Source: Georgenia faecalis
GTDB lineage: Bacteria > Actinomycetota > Actinomycetes > Actinomycetales > Actinomycetaceae
Assembly (NCBI RefSeq): GCF_003710105.1
Contig: NZ_CP033325.1
Span: forward strand, 2,976,001-3,040,000
DNA: 64,000 nucleotides
Direction of reading: 5' to 3'
Shown here: positions 54,031 to 61,435 of the stretch, one piece after another
How positions within the stretch are numbered: position 1 is the stretch's first letter
Layout: each line of letters opens with the position of its first letter
The notes under the pieces: generated by a model
Told to the model about the DNA's origin: nothing
The model's input: only the letters and a program-made list of their open reading frames with translations
Databases searched by the model: none
Position numbers and translations under genes: made by a program

Positions 54031-54615
54031 CTAGTCGATCCTGCGCACGATCCGCGCCGGATTTCCCACGGCGACGACGTTGGCGGGCAGGTCCTTGGTC
54101 ACCACGGCACCGGCGCCGACGACCGTGTTCTCACCGATGGTGACGCCGGGCAGGACGATGACGCCGCCCCCGAGCCACACGTTGTCACCGATGGTGATGG
54201 GCTTCGCCGCCTCCCACTTGTCCCGGCGCGGTCCGGGCTCGACGGGGTGGGTGGGGGTGAGCAGCTGGACGTTCGGCCCCATCTGCACGTCGTCGCCGAT
54301 GGTGATGGGGGCGACGTCGAGCGCGACCAGCCCGAAGTTGGCGAAGCAGCGTGCCCCGATGCGGATGTTCGAGCCGTAGTCGACGTACAGGGGCGGGCGG
54401 ATCTCCGTGCCCTCGCCCACCTCGCCGAGGAGCTCGCGCAGCAGCGACTCCCGGACGCGGCGCTGCCGCACCGTCGTCATGTTGAACGTGTCCATGAGGT
54501 CGAGCGCCGAGGCGCTCGCCTCCGCGAGCTCCGGGTCGTCCGCGAGGTACAGGTCCCCGGCGAGCATGCGCTCGCGCATGGTGCGGGCGTCGGCGCCGGC
54601 GTCGTGACTCGTCAT
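54031..54615 (-). CDS. Sugar O-acetyltransferase (maltose/galactoside acetyltransferase family)
   Basis: The 194-residue protein has an N-terminal helical Mac domain (RERMLAGDLYLADDPEL) and a left-handed beta-helix of hexapeptide repeats (IRIGARCFANFG, ITIGDDVQMG, ITIGDNVWLGGGVIVLPG). The catalytic His lies in LLTPTHPVEP. It transfers acetyl groups from acetyl-CoA to sugars, often as a detoxification step. The start is ATG 54615. Confidence 0.92.
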   Translation of the reverse strand: MTSHDAGADARTMRERMLAGDLYLADDPELAEASASALDLMDTFNMTTVRQRRVRESLLRELLGEVGEGTEIRPPLYVDYGSNIRIGARCFANFGLVALDVAPITIGDDVQMGPNVQLLTPTHPVEPGPRRDKWEAAKPITIGDNVWLGGGVIVLPGVTIGENTVVGAGAVVTKDLPANVVAVGNPARIVRRID

Positions 54616-54701
54616 GCCGGCGACCGTACCGCTAAGCCCGTCGCACCACCGGGGCCACCAGCCGCCCGACGGCGCACCGCCGCCGGGGGCGGGCGCCGGT
54701 C

Positions 54702-56183
54702 CTAGACGCGCCCGCCCGACGGCAGGACGTTGGCCCAGTACATGGGCACGTACTCGACCGTCTTGCCCGGCGCGGGTGCGTGGAGGCGCATGCCGTTCCC
54801 GGCGTAGATGGCCACGTGGTAGATGCCCGAGGGTGCGCCGTTGTTCGAGTAGAAGATGAGGTCGCCCGGCTGGAGCTGGTCCACGGGCACGCGCGAGGTG
54901 GCGGCGTACTGCTGCTTCGTCGTGCGCGGCAGGCTCACGCCGGCGCGGGCGAAGGCGGTCTGCGTGAGGCCGGAGCAGTCGTAGCCGTTGGGTCCGGCCG
55001 CTCCCCAGATGTAGGGCTTGCCCAGCTGGGTCCGGGCCCAGGCGAGCGCCTCCTGGGCGGCGCTCTTCGGGGCCGGCGCGGGCGCCGGGGCAGGAGCCGG
55101 AGCGGGAGCGGGAGCGGGAGCCGGTGCCGGCGCCGGGGCCGGGGCCGGTGCCGGGGCCGGGGCCGGGGCGGGAGCGGGAGCCGGGGCGGGCGCCGGAGCG
55201 GGAGCAGGTGCCGGGGCGGGCACGACCGGCCGGCTCGCAGGCTCGGACGGCGCGGGCTGCGACGGCGCGGACGGCGACGGCGCGGACGGCTCCGACGGAG
55301 CGGGCTGCGACGGCGCAGGCCGGGACGGCGCGGACCGGGACGGCGCTGCCGACGCGGGCCGGGCGGTGTCCACGGCCGCCTCCTGGGCGCGCGCGGCGGC
55401 GATGGCGGCCTCGCGGGCGATGCGGTCGTCGCGCTCGCGCCGCTCGGCGTCGAGGGCGTCCTGGCGCTCGCGCTCGAGCTCGAGCGTCGTGCTGCGCTGC
55501 GTCGCCAGCTCGGCGAGCAGGCTCTCGCGGCGGTCGACGGAGAGGGCGAGCTGGGTCTGGGCGCTCTCGGCGGCCTCCTCGGCGCCACGCCGGGTCTCGG
55601 CCACCTCCTCGGTCGCCGCCTCCTGCTCGTCCACCGCCTCGCCGGCGCGCCGCTCGAGGGTCGAGGCGACCTGCTCGCTGGCGCGGAACTGCTGGAGGGT
55701 GTTGTCGGTGCGCGTGCCGAGCCGGTCGATCATCGTCGCCCGGGCCATGGCGTCCTCGAACCCGTCGGCGGAGATGAGCGGCTCCACCGGACCCAGCGAG
55801 CCGGGTCCGGAACGGTAGGCGGCCGTGGCGACGCGGCCCAGCTCGGCACGCTGGACCTCCACGTCGGCGAGCGCATCGTCGGCCTGCTCCCGGGCGGACG
55901 CCGCCTCGGCCTCGGCCACCTCGAGGGCGGCGGCCGCCTCGAGGAACGCCTCGTTGGCCTGCGCCGCGCGGATGCCCGCGTCGTCGACCTGGGAGCTGAG
56001 CTCCGCGAGACCGATCTCGAGGGCGGCGATCCGCTCGCGGGTCTCGCCCTCGGCCTGGCGCGACGACGCGATGGCGTCCTGGCTCGGGGGGGTGGGCTCG
56101 GCGGACGCGGCAGAACCGACCGCACCGAGCCCCAGCATGACGACGAGCGCCGCAGCGCCGCGACGACGGGGATGAACCACCAT
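54702..56183 (-). CDS. NlpC/P60 peptidoglycan endopeptidase (RipA/RipB-like)
   Basis: The 493-residue protein starts at ATG 56183, with GGACGGAG upstream. A signal peptide ends at SAASAEP. Residues about 35-270 are a long Ala/Glu-rich coiled coil (MIDRLGTRTDNTLQQFRASE), followed by Ser/Pro and about 30 Ala-Pro dipeptides. The C-terminal NlpC/P60 domain has the catalytic Cys in YDCSGLTQTAF, His in IYHVAIYAGNG and a polar third residue near RLHAP. It probably cuts cell-wall peptides at septation; the coiled coil is the usual autoinhibitory or docking segment. Confidence 0.93.
   Translation of the reverse strand: MVVHPRRRGAAALVVMLGLGAVGSAASAEPTPPSQDAIASSRQAEGETRERIAALEIGLAELSSQVDDAGIRAAQANEAFLEAAAALEVAEAEAASAREQADDALADVEVQRAELGRVATAAYRSGPGSLGPVEPLISADGFEDAMARATMIDRLGTRTDNTLQQFRASEQVASTLERRAGEAVDEQEAATEEVAETRRGAEEAAESAQTQLALSVDRRESLLAELATQRSTTLELERERQDALDAERRERDDRIAREAAIAAARAQEAAVDTARPASAAPSRSAPSRPAPSQPAPSEPSAPSPSAPSQPAPSEPASRPVVPAPAPAPAPAPAPAPAPAPAPAPAPAPAPAPAPAPAPAPAPAPAPAPAPAPKSAAQEALAWARTQLGKPYIWGAAGPNGYDCSGLTQTAFARAGVSLPRTTKQQYAATSRVPVDQLQPGDLIFYSNNGAPSGIYHVAIYAGNGMRLHAPAPGKTVEYVPMYWANVLPSGGRV
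55080..55216. repeat. 6-bp-type repeat encoding an Ala-Pro stalk
   Basis: Runs of GCCGGG/GCGGGA-type hexamers encode roughly 30 consecutive Ala-Pro pairs between the coiled coil and the NlpC/P60 domain. Confidence 0.9.
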
Positions 56184-56378
56184 GTCTCCGTCCACAGACC
56201 GAACTAGCCGTGCCGACGGCGTGTCGTGCTTGACGCGCCCGCCCGGCACCTGAAGCACCGTAGCGCTCTCCGCGCGAAAAGAGAACACCTGCACCACTAT
56301 TCACATTCGTCACATCAGTCCCACCAGCACCACGTCCCGGCCCGTGAGACGGGGCTTCTCGGCGAACCGGCGCGTCCG

Positions 56379-56384
56379 TACGCT
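56379..56384 (+). promoter_or_regulatory. Putative -10 element for the metYX leader transcript
   Basis: TACGCT (TANNNT) ends 7 nt before the ATG of the leader peptide, so transcription should begin at or next to that ATG. The rest of the 395-nt gap between the NlpC gene and metY holds the promoter of the former, the leader peptide and hairpins. Confidence 0.5.
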
Positions 56385-56391
56385 CCCCGAC

Positions 56392-56415
56392 ATGACCTGC
56401 CGAATGTGCCGCTGA
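56392..56415 (+). CDS. Leader peptide MTCRMCR, probable Cys/Met-responsive attenuator of metYX
   Basis: ATG ACC TGC CGA ATG TGC CGC TGA encodes seven residues, two of them Cys and one an internal Met. It appears leaderless and lies 163 nt upstream of metY, whose product makes homocysteine. Leaderless cysteine-coding short ORFs that attenuate downstream sulfur genes are known in mycobacteria; this shorter one fits that idea. The sensing mechanism is inference. Confidence 0.6.
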   Translation: MTCRMCR

Positions 56416-56424
56416 CCCGCGCAC

Positions 56425-56440
56425 ACCCCGCTCCCGGGGT
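56425..56440 (+). promoter_or_regulatory. Small hairpin after the leader peptide
   Basis: ACCCCG/CGGGGT with loop CTCC starts 9 nt after the leader stop, within reach of a ribosome stalled on the leader. Confidence 0.4.
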
Positions 56441-56521
56441 CCGGCCCGCCCTGCTCCCGATCGGAGCCACGGCCGCCGTGACCGGCAGCAGCACCAGCTG
56501 TGCGCAGCACCCCATCCCCCT

Positions 56522-56558
56522 GCGGGACGGGCGAGGCGCGTGCGGCCCGCCGTCCCGC
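56522..56558 (+). promoter_or_regulatory. Hairpin just before the metY ribosome-binding site
   Basis: GCGGGACGG (56522-56530) pairs with CCGTCCCGC (56550-56558). The metY GGAG lies 11 nt further on (56570-56573). It is a candidate attenuator or translation-control stem linked to the leader peptide. Confidence 0.45.
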
Positions 56559-56578
56559 TCCATCGAACTGGAGCAGCC

Positions 56579-57916
56579 ATGAGCGAGTCGAACGCCTGGG
56601 CCTTCGAGACCCAGCAGATCCACGCCGGCCAGACGCCGGACGCCGAGACCGGCGCCCGCGCCCTGCCGATCTACCAGACCACCTCCTACGTCTTCGCCGA
56701 CGCCGCCCAGGCGGCCGGGCGCTTCTCCCTCGCGGAGAGCGGGCCGATCTACACCCGGATCACCAACCCCACGCAGGAGACGGTCGAGAACCGCATCGCC
56801 GCCCTCGAGGGCGGCATCGGCGGGCTCCTCCTCGCCTCCGGGCAGGCGGCGGAGACGCTGACGATCCTCAACATCGCCGAGGCCGGCGACCACGTCGTCG
56901 CCAGCCCCAGCCTCTACGGCGGCACGTACAACCTCCTCCACCACACCCTCGCCAAGTACGGGATCACGACGACGTTCGTCACCGACCCCGACGACCCGCA
57001 GTCCTGGCGCGACGCCGTCCAGGACAACACCAAGCTCTTCTTCGGCGAGACCATCTCCAACCCGAAGCAGGACGTCCTCGACATCGCCGCCGTCGCCGCC
57101 GTCGCCCACGAGGTGGGCGTGCCGCTCGTCGTCGACAACACCATCGCGACGCCGTACCTCATCCGCCCGCTCGAGCACGGCGCGGACATCGTCGTCCACT
57201 CCGCGACGAAGTACCTCGGCGGCCACGGCACGTCGGTCGCCGGCGCCATCGTCGACGGCGGGACGTTCGACTGGTCGGCGGACCCGGCGCGGTTCCCCAA
57301 CTACAACACCCCCGACCCCAGCTACAACGGCCTGGTGTACAAGGACCTCGGTGCCCCGGCGTTCATCCTCAAGGCCCGCGTCCAGCTCCTGCGCGACCTC
57401 GGCCCCGCGGTCTCGCCGTTCAACGCCTTCCTCATCGCCCAGGGCCTGGAGACGCTCTCCCTGCGCATCGAGCGCCACGTCGCCAACGCCGAGCGGGTCG
57501 CGCGGTTCCTCGAGGAGCAGGAGCAGGTGACCCGGGTCGCCTACGCCGGCCTGCCGTCCTCGCCCTGGTACGACCGGGCCCGCCGGTACGCCCCCAAGGG
57601 CGCCGGCGCGGTCCTCGCCTTCGAGCTCGCCGGGGGGTACGAGGCGGGCATCGCCTTCGTCGACGCCCTCGAGCTGCACTCCAACGTCGCCAACATCGGG
57701 GACGTCCGCTCCCTCGTCATCCACCCCGCCTCGACGACGCACTCCCAGCTCACCGAGGACGAGCTCGTCGCCGCCGGAGTGAGCCCCGGGCTCGTGCGCC
57801 TCGCCGTCGGCATCGAGCACATCGACGACATCCTCGCCGACCTCGACAAGGGCCTGCGGGCCGCGGACGCCGTGTCCTCCGCCGTCACGGCCGTGAGCGG
57901 GGACGGCCCCGCGTGA
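56579..57916 (+). CDS. metY: O-acetylhomoserine sulfhydrylase
   Basis: The 445-residue PLP enzyme converts O-acetylhomoserine and sulfide to homocysteine. The PLP lysine lies in HSATKYLGGHGT; IYQTTSYVFAD, ESGPIYTRITNPTQ and VVDNTIATPYL are conserved in the Cys/Met metabolism family, and the long chain is typical of MetY. ATG 56579 has GGAG upstream. It overlaps metX by GTGA and is preceded by the leader peptide. Confidence 0.95.
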   Translation: MSESNAWAFETQQIHAGQTPDAETGARALPIYQTTSYVFADAAQAAGRFSLAESGPIYTRITNPTQETVENRIAALEGGIGGLLLASGQAAETLTILNIAEAGDHVVASPSLYGGTYNLLHHTLAKYGITTTFVTDPDDPQSWRDAVQDNTKLFFGETISNPKQDVLDIAAVAAVAHEVGVPLVVDNTIATPYLIRPLEHGADIVVHSATKYLGGHGTSVAGAIVDGGTFDWSADPARFPNYNTPDPSYNGLVYKDLGAPAFILKARVQLLRDLGPAVSPFNAFLIAQGLETLSLRIERHVANAERVARFLEEQEQVTRVAYAGLPSSPWYDRARRYAPKGAGAVLAFELAGGYEAGIAFVDALELHSNVANIGDVRSLVIHPASTTHSQLTEDELVAAGVSPGLVRLAVGIEHIDDILADLDKGLRAADAVSSAVTAVSGDGPA

Positions 57917-59121
57917 GCGACGGCGACTGTGCGGCGGACGCGGCGGCCCACCGCCGCGTCCGCTCGCGCGTGCGCCCGGCCGACCTCCCGGCCACCGGGG
58001 CCTGGCGCGAGGGCATGCCGCCCGGCGGCCGCCGCTTCGCCGACCTCGGCGCCCTCCACCTCGAGGCGGGCGGGCGCCTGCCGCACGTGCGCCTGGCGTA
58101 CGAGACGTGGGGCACCCTCAGCCCGGCCCGCGACAACGCGGTCCTCGTCCTGCACGCCCTCACCGGCGACGCACACGTCACCGGCGCCCCCGGCGCCGGG
58201 CACCTCACCCCCGGGTGGTGGTCGAGCATCGTCGGTCCGGGTCTCGCCATCGACACCGACCGCTGGTTCGTCGTCGCCCCGAACGTCCTCGGCGGGTGCC
58301 AGGGCTCCACGGGCCCCTCCTCCCCCGCCCCGGACGGCACCCCGTGGGGCAGCCGGTTCCCCACGATCACGGTGCGCGACCAGGTCGCGGCCGAGATCGA
58401 GCTCATGGACCAGCTCGGGCTCGACCGCTGGGCGCACGTCATCGGCGCGTCCATGGGCGGCCACCGGGTCCTCGAGTGGGGCGTGACGGCCGCGGAGCGG
58501 GTCCACTCGCTCACCGTGATCGCGTCCGCGGCGCAGACCTCGGCAGACCAGATCGCCTGGGCGCACCCGCAGCTCGCGGCCATCCGGCTGGACCCCGCGT
58601 TCCGGGGCGGCGACTACTACGGGGCCGCCCCCGGCCAGGGCCCGCACACCGGCCTCGCACTCGCGAGGCAGATCGCGCACACGACGTACCGCAGCGCCGA
58701 CGAGCTCGAGACCCGGTTCGGGCGTCTCCCCCAGCACGCCGAGGACCCCATGCTGGGCGGGCGCTTCGCCGTGCAGTCCTACCTCGACCACCACGGCGCC
58801 AAGCTCGCGACGCGGTTCGACGCCAACAGCTACCTCGTCCTCACCCAGACCATGCTCACCCACGACCTCGGCCGGGACCGCGGGGGCGTCGAGGCGGCGC
58901 TGAGCCAGATCACCGCGGACGTCCTCGTCATCGCCGTCGACACCGACCGCCTCTTCCTGCCCGAGCAGTCCGAGCGCATCGCCGCCGGCGCCCCGAACGC
59001 CGGGCCGGTGCGCTACGTCCGCTCCCGCCACGGCCACGACGGGTTCCTCGTCGAGCACGAGCAGGTTTCCCGCCACGTCGCGGGCTTCCTCGCGCACGTC
59101 GCGCGACGCCTGGACCGCTGA
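57913..59121 (+). CDS. metX: Homoserine O-acetyltransferase
   Basis: The 402-residue alpha/beta hydrolase-fold enzyme acetylates homoserine, providing the MetY substrate. The nucleophile Ser lies in GASMGGHRVLEW, the Asp in AVDTDRLF and the His in RHGHDGF; LTGDAH and NVLGGCQGSTGPSS are family motifs. GTG 57913 overlaps the metY stop, so the two subunits of the pathway are translationally coupled. Acetyl versus succinyl specificity cannot be settled by eye. Confidence 0.95.
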   Translation: MSDGDCAADAAAHRRVRSRVRPADLPATGAWREGMPPGGRRFADLGALHLEAGGRLPHVRLAYETWGTLSPARDNAVLVLHALTGDAHVTGAPGAGHLTPGWWSSIVGPGLAIDTDRWFVVAPNVLGGCQGSTGPSSPAPDGTPWGSRFPTITVRDQVAAEIELMDQLGLDRWAHVIGASMGGHRVLEWGVTAAERVHSLTVIASAAQTSADQIAWAHPQLAAIRLDPAFRGGDYYGAAPGQGPHTGLALARQIAHTTYRSADELETRFGRLPQHAEDPMLGGRFAVQSYLDHHGAKLATRFDANSYLVLTQTMLTHDLGRDRGGVEAALSQITADVLVIAVDTDRLFLPEQSERIAAGAPNAGPVRYVRSRHGHDGFLVEHEQVSRHVAGFLAHVARRLDR

Positions 59122-59192
59122 GGCACCGGCCGGGGCGGCCCCCCGCGGCGGGCAGACGTGCGCGGCCGCCGTCGCCGCGCCACGATGAGCCG

Positions 59193-60323
59193 GTGCCGAT
59201 CCGCCACCGCGCCGACGCGACCTCCGACGACCCCGCGAACCTCCCCGACCTCGCCGCCCCGGCGGAGCCGGACATCGCCCTGCCCCCACCGCCGCCCGCC
59301 GGTCACTGGGGCCGCGACCTCCTCGGGGACGGCTTCGAGGCGCAGACCCTCCCGCTCCTGCCCGACGAGGAGGGCGAGGTGGTCGCGACGATCGTGCGGC
59401 ACGTCCCCGGCGAGGACCCCGAGGCCGGCCCCACGCCGGCGCCGGCCTTCACCGTGCTCTACCTCCACGGCTGGAACGACTACTTCAACCAGCGCGAGCT
59501 GGCGCGCGCGTGGTCGGGCCTGGGGGGTGCGTTCTACGCCCTCGACCTGCGCAAGTACGGCCGCAGCCTGCGCGCCCACCAGAGCCACGGGTACGTCGAG
59601 CACCTGTCCACCTACGACGAGGACATCCACGCCGCGCTCGCCGTCATCCGCGCGGAGCACGGGCCGGAGCAGGACCTCGTCCTCATGGGCCACTCCACGG
59701 GCGGGCTCACGGCGGCCCTGTGGGCGCACCGGCACCCCGGCGCCCTGCGGGCGCTCGTCCTCAACGCGCCGTGGCTCGAGCTCCAGGGCTCCTCGCTCAT
59801 GCGCACCGTCTCCCAGCCCGTCGTCGACCGCGTCGCCCGCTACCAGCCCAAGGCGGCCCTGCCCGTCGTCGACCCGGGGTTCTACTCCCGCGCGCTGGTG
59901 GGGATGGCCGAGGACGACGACGACACCGACGCCGACCCGACCGACCCCTTCGTCACCGGCTGGGGGCTGGAGCCCGCGTGGCGGACCTCGCCGTCCGCGC
60001 CGGTGCGCGCCGGGTGGCTCTCCGCCGTCATGGCCGGCCACGCGCAGGTGGCCGACGGACTGAGCATCATGGCCCCGGTCCTCGTCCTGTCCTCGGACAA
60101 GACGGTGGTCGGCACCCGCTGGGCACCCGCGATGCGCAAGGCGGACGTCGTCCTCGACGTCGACCGGATGGGGCGGCGGGCGCTGCAGCTGGGGCCCGTC
60201 GTCACGGTGGTGCGCATCGCCGACGCCATCCACGACGTCACGCTCTCCGCGGCGCCCGCGCGGGCGCAGGTCTACCGCGAGCTCAGGCGGTGGACGCGCG
60301 CCTACGTCGCGCGCGACGCCTGA
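59193..60323 (+). CDS. Alpha/beta hydrolase (monoacylglycerol lipase/lysophospholipase-like)
   Basis: From GTG 59193 the protein has 376 residues. It carries an oxyanion-hole segment YLHGWNDYF, the nucleophile elbow LMGHSTGGLTAALW, and a late His in ADAIHDVTLS, a full Ser/Asp/His set with Asp likely in LSSDKTVVG. Extra acidic sequence (EDDDDTDADPTD) interrupts the cap region. The substrate is unknown. Its 3' end overlaps the converging gene at 60283 by 41 bp. Confidence 0.82.
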   Translation: MPIRHRADATSDDPANLPDLAAPAEPDIALPPPPPAGHWGRDLLGDGFEAQTLPLLPDEEGEVVATIVRHVPGEDPEAGPTPAPAFTVLYLHGWNDYFNQRELARAWSGLGGAFYALDLRKYGRSLRAHQSHGYVEHLSTYDEDIHAALAVIRAEHGPEQDLVLMGHSTGGLTAALWAHRHPGALRALVLNAPWLELQGSSLMRTVSQPVVDRVARYQPKAALPVVDPGFYSRALVGMAEDDDDTDADPTDPFVTGWGLEPAWRTSPSAPVRAGWLSAVMAGHAQVADGLSIMAPVLVLSSDKTVVGTRWAPAMRKADVVLDVDRMGRRALQLGPVVTVVRIADAIHDVTLSAAPARAQVYRELRRWTRAYVARDA

Positions 60324-61329
60324 GCCCGCCCGCAGGCTCGGCCGGCGCCGGGCGTGCCGCCAGCTCGTCGCGCGCCTCGCCCAGGCTGGGGCCGCCCTCG
60401 CCGAAGCGCCAGGCCTGCCAGCCGTCCACCGGCCCCTCGCCGGTGCTCCCGGCGACGGCGGCGGCAGCCTCGTCGGGAGCGAGGAACGTCCGTCCGCCGA
60501 CCGTGAGGGTGCCGTCGGGCAGGAGCGTCGCCGTGTGCCTACGGCCCGGCCCGCGCGCCCACACGAGCTCGGTGGGCCCGTCGAGCGCGGCCGCGATGGC
60601 CGAGAGCGCCGGGGCCGGCATGCCGTTCGAGGCGGCGGGCGCCACGAGGGCGGGCTCGTCCGTGAGCGCCCGCGGCGCCAGCACGGCATCGTCGGTGAGC
60701 CCGGGCTCGTCCCACTCCTGCGCGGCGTAGGGGACGGAGAGCTCGGGGCGACGCGCCGCGCGCCCCGGCAGGACCTGCGGGTACCCGACGAAGGGCTCAC
60801 CCAGCTGCGTGACGTCGAGGAAACGCCGCCCGTTGGACATCTGCCGCACCGAGAGCTCGTGGACGACCACCCCCGAGGCGGTGAGGGTCTCCAGGGCCGG
60901 GCGGACGTCGTCGTCGACCGCACCGGCGACGACGATGAGGCGCGGCCCCGGGGTCGGGCGCGGCGGCATGGTCTCGCGGAACGCGGTCCAGTCCAGGCGA
61001 AAGGCGTCGACCCCGCGGGGGTAGGACTCGGCCAGGGCGACCCACCTCCGGTCACCGGCCCGGCCCGCGCGGCTCAGCGCGGCGACGAGGGCGCCGGCGT
61101 CGAGCCGTTCCACGACCTCCACCGTGACGACCTGGCCGGTGGCGTCCATCGCGGTGAGGCGGGGGCTGGCGTCCTCGTCGTGCCAGCTCACGGGGAACAG
61201 GGGGCGCTGGACGACCTCGAGGACCTGCTCGCGGACGGACTGGAGAACCTCTGGCTCGACGGGCTCGTGCACCGGACGCCCGAACTGGGCCGGGACGAGG
61301 CGACCCTCGTCGAACTCGAACAGGGGCAT
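60283..61329 (-). CDS. RAMA-domain protein with an N-terminal nuclease-like domain
   Basis: The 348-residue protein has an N-terminal alpha/beta region (LTAMDATGQVVTVEVVERLD) resembling the PD-(D/E)xK core of NucS-like proteins, but the catalytic Lys after ExV is absent. A middle region of Pro/Ala-rich sequence leads to a C-terminal RAMA-like domain (GPGRRHTATLLPDGTLTVGG, then GWQAWRF) and a very basic tail (RRRARRRR). RAMA domains are found with restriction-modification enzymes. Here it is a lone gene, so a DNA-binding role is inference. Confidence 0.65.
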   Translation of the reverse strand: MPLFEFDEGRLVPAQFGRPVHEPVEPEVLQSVREQVLEVVQRPLFPVSWHDEDASPRLTAMDATGQVVTVEVVERLDAGALVAALSRAGRAGDRRWVALAESYPRGVDAFRLDWTAFRETMPPRPTPGPRLIVVAGAVDDDVRPALETLTASGVVVHELSVRQMSNGRRFLDVTQLGEPFVGYPQVLPGRAARRPELSVPYAAQEWDEPGLTDDAVLAPRALTDEPALVAPAASNGMPAPALSAIAAALDGPTELVWARGPGRRHTATLLPDGTLTVGGRTFLAPDEAAAAVAGSTGEGPVDGWQAWRFGEGGPSLGEARDELAARPAPAEPAGGLRRRARRRRASTA

Positions 61330-61435
61330 GGCGACGTCGACCTGGCTACCTTCACGCGGGGGCGGGGGCTCGCGCCATCATCGCACGACGGGGTGCCCGT
61401 TCTGAGTCACATGTCACCAAAACGCGGCGGCGCGC

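Noticed and set aside
56184-56578. SAM riboswitch upstream of metY
   Set aside because: The conserved cores of SAM-I, SAM-II or SAM-IV aptamers were not found by eye; the leader peptide and hairpins explain the region better.
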